Positions 26,993 through 36,289 of a stretch of 64,000 nt of DNA are shown one piece after another; the stretch's first letter is position 1, and every line of letters starts with the position of its first letter. The stretch comes from CAZUGO01 sp964619935. GTDB taxonomy: Bacteria > Planctomycetota > Phycisphaerae > UBA1845 > CAIVHJ01. The notes under the pieces were generated by a model, which saw nothing but the letters and a program-made list of their open reading frames with translations, searched no databases and had not been told where the DNA came from. A program made the translations under genes and the position numbers. The DNA is taken from contig CAZUGO010000054.1 in the NCBI GenBank assembly GCA_964619935.1, positions 45,272 through 109,271 of the forward strand, read 5' to 3'.

Positions 26993-27163
26993 TCAGAACT
27001 CGATCAGGCCATTGACCAGGGCGGTGATCAGGGCGGCGAAGAATCCCTCCAGGCTGGTTTCGGCGGCACCGCCGACGGTGTCCAGGTCCAGGGCGCAACT
27101 CTGCATCAAGAACCCGCCTGCCAGCACAACGTAGCTCAGCCTTCTGAGCTGGATGATGCTCAT
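26993..27163 (-). CDS. small secreted or lipoprotein-like peptide
   Basis: This 56-residue ORF begins with an ATG that has GGAG eight bases upstream. It starts with a basic n-region (LRRLSY), a hydrophobic segment, then F-L-M-Q-S-C, a poor lipobox. The remainder ends in a second hydrophobic stretch (FFAALITALVNGLIEF). I recognise no family. It lies 53 bases upstream of the epimerase gene on the same strand. Confidence 0.55.
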   Translation of the reverse strand: MSIIQLRRLSYVVLAGGFLMQSCALDLDTVGGAAETSLEGFFAALITALVNGLIEF

Positions 27164-27377
27164 GATGAAGTCTCCGTTCTCGGACTCGCCCCAGCCGCGG
27201 ATAAGCCTAGGCGAACTGCGGGGTCGAGTCAACAACGAAGGAACCCGGCGGAGTTGGATTCGGCCGCAGGATTCTTGGCGGCCGATGCCATACCATCCGA
27301 TCAGCATGCACAGCTTAACCCCGATATCGTCGGACGCATTGTTGCATATCTTAGGTTGATCCAGGGGAGCACGCCTC

Positions 27378-27566
27378 ATGGGTCAAACGATACGCCTGTA
27401 GACTTGCCGGTTGGTGCTGGGCTGGCTTGTTGGGACGGCCGGCGTCACCGGGTGCTCCGGGAATCTGGCGGGAGACTGTGGGTCCGGGGAGCCGGCCTGT
27501 CCGAACGGGCTGCTGTCTCCGGCGGTTGAGCCGGCGGTTCCGCTCAAACCCGTGGCCATCTCCTGA
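27378..27566 (+). pseudogene. small lipoprotein gene with an amber codon in the signal peptide
   Basis: An ATG at 27378 has GGGGAG eight bases upstream and starts M-G-Q-T-I-R-L, then TAG (27399-27401), then T-C-R followed by a hydrophobic stretch and the lipobox G-V-T-G-C. The frame continues to TGA at 27564-27566, 63 codons in all. The basic residues before the stop and the hydrophobic core after it together make one good lipoprotein signal. Either the TAG is a nonsense mutation or translation starts at TTG 27408 or GTG 27411, which lack ribosome sites and basic residues. Cysteines in the mature part (GDCGSGEPACPNG) suggest an exported protein. Confidence 0.55.
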
Positions 27567-27737
27567 TGGGCTGGCGCCGGCGCCGAAACCGGGGGCATCC
27601 AAGGTTTCCTCTTGGACGGAGCGAGGACGGGCCGCGATTGCCCGAGTCGCGGCTCAATCGTAATCTCCAGACGGTGTACGCCTGCGCACGCTGGCGGTGC
27701 ATGCACTGGGCGGGTCATCGGGAGGGAATCAAGCACG

Positions 27738-28136
27738 ATGGCAACCACCATTGGTCCGATCGGCAGCGAATTCCACGCGCCGCGAGTCGGCAAGTCCGGT
27801 CCGGCTGACCAGAAACCAACCTCGGCTCCTTTGGGGCCTGCACCCGGGCCCGACGCCGGGCAGGGTGGAACCATCTTCGAGAAGCTCAAGGGCATTCTGC
27901 TCGAGCAGGATGAACTGCGCACCGAGGGGCTGGTCGACCGCAGTGTCGAGGGGACGCCGCGGTCCTCGCCGGCCGCGTCAGCGGGACGTGCCGCCGGGTC
28001 TGGCTCGGCGGATTCGCACCCTGGCGGGCTGCTTCTGGACAAAGCGCGTCCGGCGCAGGCGATTTACACTCGGGAGGGTCTCTTGCAGCCGCGGCCCGAT
28101 GCCAATCGGGGGGCCGCCCTTCACGTCCTCGGCTGA
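27738..28136 (+). CDS. small proline/alanine-rich hypothetical protein
   Basis: A 132-residue frame starts at ATG 27738 with GGAGGG 11 bases upstream. It has a low-complexity Pro/Ala/Gly part, one helical segment (GTIFEKLKGILLEQDELRTEGL), then more low-complexity sequence. I recognise no family. It converges with the pilT-type gene, leaving 19 bases. Codon use fits the neighbours but the protein could be spurious. Confidence 0.4.
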   Translation: MATTIGPIGSEFHAPRVGKSGPADQKPTSAPLGPAPGPDAGQGGTIFEKLKGILLEQDELRTEGLVDRSVEGTPRSSPAASAGRAAGSGSADSHPGGLLLDKARPAQAIYTREGLLQPRPDANRGAALHVLG

Positions 28137-28155
28137 CGGGCGCTGTGGGTCACAG

Positions 28156-29262
28156 TCAGTTGACGGGCAGTCCCAGGCGCTTGGGATCAGTGGCGAAGCT
28201 GCGGGCGGTTTCCGGCGTGATTTGGCCCGCCTGAAGCAGTTGCCGCAACGATTCGTCCAGGGTGTTCATGCCGTCGGCCCGCCCGGTGAGGATGCAGTTA
28301 TCCACCGTCTCAATCCGTCCGCTGCGAATTGCGCTGGAGACCGGGGTGGTGTTGAACAGAATCTCCAGGGCCAGCTGCCGTTTGGCATCGGCTTGGACGC
28401 CCGGCAGCAAGTGCTGGCTGATGACGGCCCGCAGGCTCATCGACAACTGCGAGCGGACGTCGGCCTGGGCGCTTTGCGGAAACAGATCAGCGAGGCGGCT
28501 GATGGCGCCCTTGGCATCGCGGGTGTGCATGGTCGAGAACACCAGGTGGCCGGTCTCTGCGGCGCTGAGGGCCATCTGAGCGGTCTCGCGATCGCGGATC
28601 TCGCCCACCAGGATGACGTCCGGATCCTGGCGCAGCCCATACTTGAGCCCGTCGCCGAATGACGCCACATCCATGCCGACTTCCCGCTGGCTGACCACGG
28701 AGCCGGCCCGCTTCGGAAAGTGGTATTCCACCGGCTCTTCAATGGTAATGATGCGGTAGCCGCCGCGGGTGGCGAGCAGGTCGATCAGCATGGCCAGTGT
28801 GGTTGTCTTCCCGGAGCCCGCGACTCCGGTGACCAACACCAGCCCGTTTCGGAAGCGGGTCAGCCGTTGGGCCAGTTCATCCGGGAAGCTGGCCCAGGAC
28901 AGGTTCGGAATGGCCGACGGAATGAGCCGGAAGCACGCGCCCATGTTGCCCTGGTTGTAAAAATAGTTGGCCCGGAAGCGCAACCGCTGATCGCCGTAGG
29001 GCAGTTCAAAGGAAAAATCCAAATCGCGCTCCAGTTGGAAGCGGTCGAGCAGGGCCGGCGGGCAGATTGAGATCAGCAGTTGTTCGAGGAGGGTGCGGCC
29101 GAGGGCCGTTTCATCCAGGCAGTGCAATTTTCCGTGGATGCGACATGCAGGCCGCTCGTCGGCCAGCAGGTGCAAATCGGAGGCGCCGCGCTCACAGGCG
29201 CCAAGCATCAATGCCTCCATCAGTTTTCGTGCGTCGATGTCGCGGTCCAGGGTCGTCGGCAT
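28156..29262 (-). CDS. pilT: PilT/PilU-type retraction ATPase
   Basis: The 368-residue protein is a GspE-superfamily ATPase of PilT length. Walker A is GVAGSGKTTT, the Asp box is TIEEPVEY, Walker B is VGEIRDRETAQMAL and the His box is FSTMHTRDA. PilT powers type IV pilus retraction. The AIRNLI motif typical of classical PilT is not evident, so PilU or another twitching-family ATPase is possible. The ATG at 29262 has AAGGAGG six bases upstream. No other type IV pilus genes are adjacent. Confidence 0.88.
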   Translation of the reverse strand: MPTTLDRDIDARKLMEALMLGACERGASDLHLLADERPACRIHGKLHCLDETALGRTLLEQLLISICPPALLDRFQLERDLDFSFELPYGDQRLRFRANYFYNQGNMGACFRLIPSAIPNLSWASFPDELAQRLTRFRNGLVLVTGVAGSGKTTTLAMLIDLLATRGGYRIITIEEPVEYHFPKRAGSVVSQREVGMDVASFGDGLKYGLRQDPDVILVGEIRDRETAQMALSAAETGHLVFSTMHTRDAKGAISRLADLFPQSAQADVRSQLSMSLRAVISQHLLPGVQADAKRQLALEILFNTTPVSSAIRSGRIETVDNCILTGRADGMNTLDESLRQLLQAGQITPETARSFATDPKRLGLPVN

Positions 29263-29405
29263 GTGAACCTCCTTGAGCAGCGGGCACTTGGAGCATCGGC
29301 TTGACGTCGGCAGGAATTGAGGCAAACCGGTTGAAACATTATAGTAGCGGTGTTCGCCGCGGTTGCAGCCAGGAAGATGCTGTTTTTTCATACGGGGAGA
29401 CACCG

Positions 29406-31205
29406 ATGTACAAGGCCTGCCTGATCGTCATGCTGTTTGGAGGGTGGGCGTCGGCCCAGGATCCGGCTGGGCAGCCGCCGGCGGTCATCGCGGAGGATCC
29501 GGCATTGACCGACGCGTTGCGCAGCGCCTGGCAGTCAGGCCTGCCCCATCGTGAACTGCTGGCCCAGCAGATCGTGACCATTGCCACGGTCGGTTCGCTC
29601 GTCGAGGCGCCCGAGTTCAGGAGCGGCGCCCGGGCCGTGCTCCGACACAGCGATTTTTCGCGGGATCGCACGCTGGGTGAGATGTACCTGCGGCTGGTGC
29701 AGCGGCCCGCGCGGGATCAGGTGGTGGCCGGCTTCAACGCGGCGGGTGCCATCGCCATTGACGGCAGCCGCCAGGACTGGCCGAGCGATGCCGTCATGAC
29801 CTTTCCCAAAGGCGAGCGCTCGGCCGGCGCTGCCGCGGCTGCGGACGCACCCTTGAGAAGTTTCGGCGTCGTCCGTGGGGCCGACTCGCTGTTTGTGTAC
29901 CTGGAGCACCGGGAAAAACCGGAGACGTTGCCCAAGCCCGTGTTCGGGGTCGAGGTGGCCCGGCTGTCCGATCGATTCCGGCAGACCGCTTACTCGGTGA
30001 CCATACAAGACAGTCAGGTTCGCTTCTTCAACCACGAGGGTCAGGAGTTCGTGCTCAACGAGGATCAGCCGGTTACCCACCGCAGCATCGGGCGGTCTGT
30101 GGAATTGCGCATTCCGCTGCAGCGCTTCGAGCCCGATCTGCGCAGCGCGGCGGTCCGCGGCTTTGTTCTGGATCCCCGGGCGCCTGAGGAGGCCTTCAAG
30201 ACGCCCTGGGTGCCATGTCCCAGTGGGCCGGCGTACCAGCCGACCGAGATGCTGATTCATTTCTGCGCCGGAAGAGAATTGCCCAAGAATGCCAGCACCG
30301 CGGTCGCCATCGCCATCCAGGAGGGGCTACTGCTGGCTCGGAGCCACCCGGATTTGGCCGCTCAAGTGCAGCGCGACGCTCTGGCCTGGATGGAGTTGGC
30401 GCTGGACATCGAGTTGCGCCTGGAGTTTCTCGGACGCGCTCCGGTGCGGAGCATGCCGGTGGTGGCCCAAATGGCCTGGAGCGCCCGCCACATCGGCGCC
30501 GCCGGCTTCGAAACGCTGGATGCCTACCAGCAGGATGTGGTCTCGCCGCAGACCCTGGCGAACATGCGCGGCTACGCGGAGGTTCAGGGCTGGCTCAAGT
30601 TGGGCACTGAAGATGTGGCTCGAGCGATCGCGACGATGATGGCCAAGGAGTTCAAGGTGTTTGATTACCCCAATGACGCGGCCCGCGGAGCAGGTGCGGA
30701 GTACAGCGACAGTCGGGCGGGCGCCTACATCATTAAGGGCGAGCGCAAGCTGCTCAGCTATCGTGACATCGGGATCAACCAGCGCTGGCAATTGTTTGAG
30801 GAGGGCTTCGGTTTGAAGGGTACGTCCGGGCAGGCCGCCGAGTTCCAGCGGCTGCTGGGCATCGCCATCGGAATTCCCAGCCTGACCGCCCGGCACCAGG
30901 GTGCCGACGGCGCCGCCGCGTACAGCCTGGTTTACGACGAGCGCAAGCGGCGGTGGTTTCCCGTCGGGCCGCCCACGCTGGCGGATGAACCCAAGGCGAA
31001 ACTCCGGTTTATTTGGAGCAAGCCCTGGATCCGCCCGGAACGGTTTGACTTCTGGGAGGATCATCTGGAGTGGCTTCCGCGGGGACCGATTCGATTGTTT
31101 CTGGACGCCGGTTCCGAGGAGATGACGGCCAAGCGTCTGGATTCATTGTTCACCCGCGGCTTCTCGAATGAGCTGTTCGCCGCGTCCATCTTGCAGCCTT
31201 TGTGA
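29406..31205 (+). CDS. large secreted protein of unknown function
   Basis: The 599-residue protein starts at ATG 29406 (GGGGAG six bases upstream) with a signal peptide ending at WASAQ. A segment around 100-260 has the look of a carbohydrate-binding-like DOMON or CBM9 domain (AGAIAIDGSRQDWPSD, LFVYLEHREKPE, then VELRIPLQRFEP). That likeness is from layout only. The C-terminal half is helical with no catalytic motif I recognise. The next gene, a symporter, begins 36 bases later and may be co-transcribed. Confidence 0.65.
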   Translation: MYKACLIVMLFGGWASAQDPAGQPPAVIAEDPALTDALRSAWQSGLPHRELLAQQIVTIATVGSLVEAPEFRSGARAVLRHSDFSRDRTLGEMYLRLVQRPARDQVVAGFNAAGAIAIDGSRQDWPSDAVMTFPKGERSAGAAAAADAPLRSFGVVRGADSLFVYLEHREKPETLPKPVFGVEVARLSDRFRQTAYSVTIQDSQVRFFNHEGQEFVLNEDQPVTHRSIGRSVELRIPLQRFEPDLRSAAVRGFVLDPRAPEEAFKTPWVPCPSGPAYQPTEMLIHFCAGRELPKNASTAVAIAIQEGLLLARSHPDLAAQVQRDALAWMELALDIELRLEFLGRAPVRSMPVVAQMAWSARHIGAAGFETLDAYQQDVVSPQTLANMRGYAEVQGWLKLGTEDVARAIATMMAKEFKVFDYPNDAARGAGAEYSDSRAGAYIIKGERKLLSYRDIGINQRWQLFEEGFGLKGTSGQAAEFQRLLGIAIGIPSLTARHQGADGAAAYSLVYDERKRRWFPVGPPTLADEPKAKLRFIWSKPWIRPERFDFWEDHLEWLPRGPIRLFLDAGSEEMTAKRLDSLFTRGFSNELFAASILQPL

Positions 31206-31241
31206 TCCCGCGCCCGCCGTGGATCGGGCCGCGTAGGTCCC

Positions 31242-32987
31242 ATGGGAATGCCCCGTTACCAACTGGCGCTCCAGGATTGGGTGTGGATCGTCGGTTTTCT
31301 GCTCGCCGCCCTGGCCTTGTCGGTCTATCACGCCCGGCGGTCCGCCCAGTCGCTGGAGGCCTACTTCGTGGCCGGCCGTCAGACGCCGTGGTGGATCCTG
31401 GGCACTTCGATCGTGGCGACGACCTTCGCGGCCGACACGCCGCTGGTGGTCAGTGGCCTGGTCATGACCCAGGGCATCGCCGGCAATTGGATCTGGTGGG
31501 CGGTGTTGCCGTCGGGCATGCTGGGGGTTTTCTTCTTTGCCGCGCTGTGGCGTCGCAGCGGATGTCTGACGCAGGCCGAATTCGCGGCGATCCGCTACGG
31601 GTCCCGGCGGGCCGACATCCTGCGCATCTTCTACGTCTTTTATCATGCGGTGTTGCGCAATGCCGTCACGCTGGGGTTTGTCAACCTGGCGATGGCCAAG
31701 ATCGTGACTCAGTGCACCGCCCTGGACCAATGGAAGGTGCTGGCGGCCTGCTTCGTGATCACCGTGGTGTACACCATTCTCGGTGGCATCAATGGGGTCA
31801 TGTGGACCGATTTCTTGCAGTTCATCCTGGCAATTGCCATGGCCTGTGCCGTGGCCTACTGCGCCGTGGCTGCCGTTGGGGGGCTCGACAGCCTGCGCCG
31901 GTCACCGGCGCTGCTGCCGGCCGCGCTGGACTACGTCCCGGGTCGCGGCACGGTCGAGTGGTCGGCATTTGTCATTCTGATCACCATCTACTGGGCCTCC
32001 TGCACGCCGACCGACTGCAACGGCTATGCGGTTCAGCGGCTGTTGTGTGCCCGCAACGAGGCCCACGCGGTGTGGGGGTATCTGTGGTTCAACTTTGCCC
32101 ATTACGTGCTGCGCTGCTGGCCTTGGGTGCTGGTCGGGCTGTGTGCCCTGAAGTTGTTCGGTCCGGCGACGTCGGCTGCGCAGGCGGAGCACAGCTACAT
32201 CCGCACGCTGTTGCACACCGTTCCCCGCTGGATGATCGGTCCGGCGCTGGCCTCCCTGGTGGCGGCGTACATGTCCACCGTGGATACGCACTTGAACTGG
32301 AGCGCGTCGTATGTCGTCAATGATTTTTATCGGCCGTACCTCAAACCCGACGCGCCCGCCAGGCACTACGTGCGCGTGAGCAGGATGGTCATCGTGGCCA
32401 TCGCCGTTGCCGGCACGATCATGACCTATGTGATGACCTCGATCGTGCAGGGCTGGGGGATGGTCTCGGGATTGCTCGCCGGAATGGGGGTCGTGGGGGT
32501 GTTGCGCTGGTTGTGGTGGCGGATCACTGCCTGGAGCGAGTTGGGTTGCATGAGTGGGGCCGGCGTGGCCACGCTGGTCATGCACCGGACCTTCCCGGAG
32601 ATGGTCTTTCCGTCAAACCTGCTGGTGATCGTGCCCTGCGCGCTGCTGGGTGCTGTGCTCGGAACCTACGGCTGTGCTCCGGAGCCGCGCGACGTGCTGC
32701 TGCGATTCGTGGAGCGTGTCCGCCCGCCCGGCCCGGGCTGGAGGTCGGTTCGCGGCGAAGGTCCGGCGGCCGGCGACCCGGGCGGGCTGCTGCGGCCCGC
32801 GGGCTGCTGGCTGGTGGGCAGCGCCTCGGTGTATTGCGCCATGTTCGGGCTGGGCGATGTCCTGCTCAAATCGGCGGTGCGCGGCGGAGTGCTCTGTGGC
32901 CTGGCGGTCCTGGGCGCCGTGGCCGTGGGGCTCATGGTCCGCACACGCGGTGGGCCAGCGCCCGAACCCGCTGAGCGTGCTGCCTGA
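31242..32987 (+). CDS. sodium:solute symporter family transporter
   Basis: This is a 581-residue SSS/SLC5-type carrier with about 13 hydrophobic helices. Characteristic features are LEAYFVAGRQTPWWILGTSIVATT near the N-terminus, the core segment FYVFYHAVLRNAVTLGF, and YMSTVDTHLNWSASYVVNDFY in the middle. Substrates of this family range over sugars, amino acids and vitamins. It converges with nagZ, the ends overlapping by 56 bases, so a link to cell-wall amino-sugar uptake is possible but not shown. Confidence 0.87.
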   Translation: MGMPRYQLALQDWVWIVGFLLAALALSVYHARRSAQSLEAYFVAGRQTPWWILGTSIVATTFAADTPLVVSGLVMTQGIAGNWIWWAVLPSGMLGVFFFAALWRRSGCLTQAEFAAIRYGSRRADILRIFYVFYHAVLRNAVTLGFVNLAMAKIVTQCTALDQWKVLAACFVITVVYTILGGINGVMWTDFLQFILAIAMACAVAYCAVAAVGGLDSLRRSPALLPAALDYVPGRGTVEWSAFVILITIYWASCTPTDCNGYAVQRLLCARNEAHAVWGYLWFNFAHYVLRCWPWVLVGLCALKLFGPATSAAQAEHSYIRTLLHTVPRWMIGPALASLVAAYMSTVDTHLNWSASYVVNDFYRPYLKPDAPARHYVRVSRMVIVAIAVAGTIMTYVMTSIVQGWGMVSGLLAGMGVVGVLRWLWWRITAWSELGCMSGAGVATLVMHRTFPEMVFPSNLLVIVPCALLGAVLGTYGCAPEPRDVLLRFVERVRPPGPGWRSVRGEGPAAGDPGGLLRPAGCWLVGSASVYCAMFGLGDVLLKSAVRGGVLCGLAVLGAVAVGLMVRTRGGPAPEPAERAA

Positions 32988-33972
32988 GACAGGAGCGGCT
33001 CAATTCGCCGTCGTTCACAGCCCTGACGATGGCTTCATGCACCGCGGCCGGGCGATGGGGGTCGTACGACAGGTTGTTGCCGAACAGCAGCAGGTCCACG
33101 CCCGCGTGCAGGGCCAGCACGACGCGCTGCCGCAACGGATAGGCATCCGCGACCGCTGCCATGTCCAGGTCATCACTGACCACCACGCCGTCATAGCCCA
33201 GATCACCCCGCAGCAGCCCGGTGATGACCCGTTCGGACAGGGTCGCCGGGTGGTGGGGGTCCCAGGCTCGATGTCGCAGGTGGGCGACCATGATCAAGTC
33301 GGCCAACCTGGCAGCAATCAGTTCGCGATAGGGCCATAGCTCGACCTCTCTGAAACTGTCGGTGATGTCCGCCAAACCAGTGTGCGTGTCAACCGCGGCA
33401 CTGCCGTGGCCCGGAAAGTGCTTCAGCGTGGTGGCCAGCCCATAGGCGCGGTGGGCGGAGATGAAGGCCCGGGCGTGTTCCAGGACCCGCCCCGGCTGAT
33501 CCGAGAAACTGCGCCGCCGTGCGCCGATGGCCGGGCTGCGCGGGTTGAGGTTCAGATCAACCACCGGAGCGAAGTTGATGCCGATGCCGGCGTCGGCCAG
33601 TGCCCGGGCCGTCGGTTCGACGACGCGTCGCGTCTGGGCGGGGTCGGATCCGCCGAGTTCGCCGTGGGCCGGCAACTCCGGGAATCCATGGGCGGGCTTC
33701 AGCCGGGCCACGGCGCCGCCTTCCTGATCCACGGCCACCAGCAAAGGCCGTCCGGCTGCCTGGTGCAGTCGGCGAACCAAGGCCCCGACCTGGGCGGCAT
33801 CGGCAATGTTGCGGGGCCCGCCGGACCCGACATCGACATCGAACAACACCGTGCCGGCCAGGTGCAGTTCACGCAGTTGGTGGGCAAACCGGCTGGTCGC
33901 CGGCAGCTCAAGACCGCGGAAGCCGACCATGATCACGGCGCCGGCCAGTTCGTTGAGGTCGGGATCGGTCAC
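32932..33972 (-). CDS. nagZ: glycoside hydrolase family 3 beta-N-acetylglucosaminidase
   Basis: The 346-residue protein has the GH3 hallmarks: VAVDQEGGAVARL, the KHFPGHGSAAVDTH loop that carries the NagZ acid/base His-Asp pair, and the nucleophile Asp in VVVSDDLDM. NagZ removes GlcNAc from GlcNAc-anhMurNAc muropeptides. It starts with GTG that overlaps the murQ TGA (GTGA), so it is translationally coupled to murQ. No signal peptide is visible, consistent with cytoplasmic recycling. Its end overlaps the convergent symporter gene. Confidence 0.93.
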   Translation of the reverse strand: MTDPDLNELAGAVIMVGFRGLELPATSRFAHQLRELHLAGTVLFDVDVGSGGPRNIADAAQVGALVRRLHQAAGRPLLVAVDQEGGAVARLKPAHGFPELPAHGELGGSDPAQTRRVVEPTARALADAGIGINFAPVVDLNLNPRSPAIGARRRSFSDQPGRVLEHARAFISAHRAYGLATTLKHFPGHGSAAVDTHTGLADITDSFREVELWPYRELIAARLADLIMVAHLRHRAWDPHHPATLSERVITGLLRGDLGYDGVVVSDDLDMAAVADAYPLRQRVVLALHAGVDLLLFGNNLSYDPHRPAAVHEAIVRAVNDGELSRSCLRQHAQRVRALAHRVCGP

Positions 33973-34874
33973 GGCGGGTGGTCCACGATGGGGCGCAGTT
34001 TGCCGGCAGTGCCGCTCAGCAGCGTGCCGGCGATTTCCCGGGTGACGCCGCGGTGGTGCATGACGATGGCGGTCTTGACATCGCCGGCGGTGTGCAACAG
34101 CGCCGCCGCTTCGGCGCGATCGATGCCGGTGGCCAGCTGCACGATTCGGATGGCCCGATCGGTCAGCTTGGCACAGGCGGCACGGTTCAGATCGACCATC
34201 AGGTTGCCGAACACCTTTCCAAGCTGCACCATGCTGATGGTGGTGATCATGTTCAGGACCATCTTGGTCGCGGTGCCGGCCTTCAAGCGGGTGGATCCGG
34301 TGATGACCTCCGGCCCGGTCAGGATTCGGATCGACAGGTCCGCAGCGTCGGGCTGCTGCTGCTCCGGCACGCACGCCAGAAAGATGGTCTTGGCCCCGCG
34401 CCGCGATGCCTCGGCGATGGCGGCATGGACGAACGGAGTGGTCCCTCCGGAGGCGATGCCCAGGACGACGTCGGCCGCGGTGACGTGGCGCTCGGCCAAG
34501 GCCTGCACCGCGGCGGCGCCGTCGTCCTCGGCACCCTCGATGCTCCGCCGCAGGGCAGGGTCGCCGCCGGCAATGATTCCTTGGATCTGCTGCGGATTCG
34601 ACATGAAGGTCGGCGGACATTCTGCGGCGTCGAGAACGCCCAGTCGGCCGGAGGTGCCGGCGCCCACGTAGATCAGCCGTCCGCCGCGCTCCAGCGCCTG
34701 GACCACCAGGCGCGCCGCCTGGCAGATCGACGCTTTGGCCTGGTGAACGGCCTCGGCGACCGTTCGATCCTCGCGGTTCATCAGTTCGAAAGCCGCCTCG
34801 ATGCTCAGCGAGTCCAGGCCGCCAGAGTGCGGGTTGGGCTGTTCAGTCAGGAGATGTCCGCGGTTGCCGGGCAT
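33969..34874 (-). CDS. murQ: N-acetylmuramic acid 6-phosphate etherase
   Basis: MurQ cleaves the lactyl ether of MurNAc-6-P to give GlcNAc-6-P. The 301-residue protein has the SIS-fold signatures VGAGTSGRLGVLDAAECPPTF and LGIASGGTTPFV, with the catalytic Glu in ECPPTF. It ends IVDHPP and its TGA overlaps the nagZ GTG. It lies 120 bases after anmK on the same strand, completing a three-step recycling operon. Confidence 0.96.
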   Translation of the reverse strand: MPGNRGHLLTEQPNPHSGGLDSLSIEAAFELMNREDRTVAEAVHQAKASICQAARLVVQALERGGRLIYVGAGTSGRLGVLDAAECPPTFMSNPQQIQGIIAGGDPALRRSIEGAEDDGAAAVQALAERHVTAADVVLGIASGGTTPFVHAAIAEASRRGAKTIFLACVPEQQQPDAADLSIRILTGPEVITGSTRLKAGTATKMVLNMITTISMVQLGKVFGNLMVDLNRAACAKLTDRAIRIVQLATGIDRAEAAALLHTAGDVKTAIVMHHRGVTREIAGTLLSGTAGKLRPIVDHPP

Positions 34875-34994
34875 GAAGTCACGGTGGGCACGATAGCCGT
34901 TCGCCGGGGCCTCGTCCAGCGCGGGCGGCGACCGCCTGCCAGCGGTCGGCGCTTCAGAGTAATCGGGCGTTCACCGGTGGCGCGGTGGGGGCGC

Positions 34995-36164
34995 TCAGAG
35001 CAGCAGCGGGGTCGGCGTCCGTTTGCCCAGGATCATTGGACGGTCGGCGCCGGTCACCTGGGGCAGATTGGCCGGAATCCGATCGACGAAGGCCGCGGCC
35101 AGCATCGCAAAGCTGACAGACTCCTTGGCCGTCAGCGGAATGCCGAATGCGTCGGTGGTCTTGAGACTGACCTCGGGCAGGGCCTGCTGCAGCATGCCGA
35201 CCAGCGTGGCGTTCCGGGCGCCGCCGCCGCACAGGATCACCTCCCGCGGGCCGTCGGCTGCCGGGAGGAAATCGCGATAGGCCTGAACAATGCTGGTCGC
35301 GGTCAATTGGGTGGCGGTGGCCAGCCGGTCGTACTGGCTGACCTGCAGTTCGGCCATCAGTTGGCGCAGACCCTCGACGAATGAGCGGCCGAACTGTTCG
35401 CGGCCGGCAGACTTGGGGGGCGGTGTCTGGAAGTAGGGCAGTTGCATGATCTTCTGGACCATGTCTGGCATCGCGGTGCCGCGCTTGGCGTACTGGCCTT
35501 GCGGATCAAAGCGGTGCCGGCTGCTCAGGCGTTGGACCATGGCGTCGATAATCATGCACCCCGGACCGGTGTCGAAGGCGATCACCGCTTCGGGTCCCTC
35601 GCCGGCCGGCAGGTGGGTCAGGTTCGCGATTCCGCCGATGTTTTGAACGATGCGATCCCGCTGGTCGTCGTGGAACAGGACATAGTCGGTCCAGGGGACC
35701 AGCGGAGCGCCCTGCCCGCCGGCCGCCATGTCGGCGACCCGAAAGTCGGCGATGACGTCCACCCCGGTGTGGGCCGCGATGACCGCCGACTCGCCGATCT
35801 GCAGGGTGCAGTGGGTGGCCTGGCCCTCGGTGGCGGGCATGTGGCAGAGCGTCTGACCGTGAGCGCCGATGGCGGTGACTTGATCGGCCCGGATCGCGGC
35901 CTGCTCCATGAGCCGTTGGCCGCATTGGGCGAACGCCCGGCCGACCTCGAAATTGAGCCGGGCAATCGTCTCGGTGCGGGTGCGGGCCGGTGCCATGGCC
36001 GCCAGCAGGTCCTGGCGCAGCGGATCGGGATAAGGAATGCTGCACTGGTCGACGAACGCAACCCGCATGTTCAGCCCGCTCCCGGTGGTCTCGATCAGGG
36101 CGGCATCGACGCCATCGCAACTGGTGCCGCTCATCAGGCCGATGAATCTGCGGGTGGTGAACAT
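34995..36164 (-). CDS. anmK: anhydro-N-acetylmuramic acid kinase
   Basis: AnmK hydrolyses and phosphorylates anhMurNAc to MurNAc-6-P, the substrate of MurQ. The 389-residue ASKHA-fold kinase has the P-loop GLMSGTSCDGVDAALIE at the start, TAIGAHGQT, and FDTGPGCMIID in the middle. The ATG at 36164 has GGAG five bases upstream. It is the promoter-proximal gene of anmK-murQ-nagZ and is divergent from folP, 125 bases away. Confidence 0.95.
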   Translation of the reverse strand: MFTTRRFIGLMSGTSCDGVDAALIETTGSGLNMRVAFVDQCSIPYPDPLRQDLLAAMAPARTRTETIARLNFEVGRAFAQCGQRLMEQAAIRADQVTAIGAHGQTLCHMPATEGQATHCTLQIGESAVIAAHTGVDVIADFRVADMAAGGQGAPLVPWTDYVLFHDDQRDRIVQNIGGIANLTHLPAGEGPEAVIAFDTGPGCMIIDAMVQRLSSRHRFDPQGQYAKRGTAMPDMVQKIMQLPYFQTPPPKSAGREQFGRSFVEGLRQLMAELQVSQYDRLATATQLTATSIVQAYRDFLPAADGPREVILCGGGARNATLVGMLQQALPEVSLKTTDAFGIPLTAKESVSFAMLAAAFVDRIPANLPQVTGADRPMILGKRTPTPLLL

Positions 36165-36289
36165 GGGCGCTCCGGTGACTGGTTGCTCGGCATTGTAATG
36201 AAACTGGAGTGGCTGACAACGCATCGGTGCGACCGGCTGGGCACGCCGGCGGACTGGCGTCGGCCCGGGACTGCGGTGACAATGATGGG

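Noticed and set aside
27383..28042. 219-residue minus-strand frame opposite the small lipoprotein and 27738 genes
   Set aside because: Low-complexity Pro/Ser/Arg sequence with no domain; the plus-strand frames have better start signals and sensible protein features.
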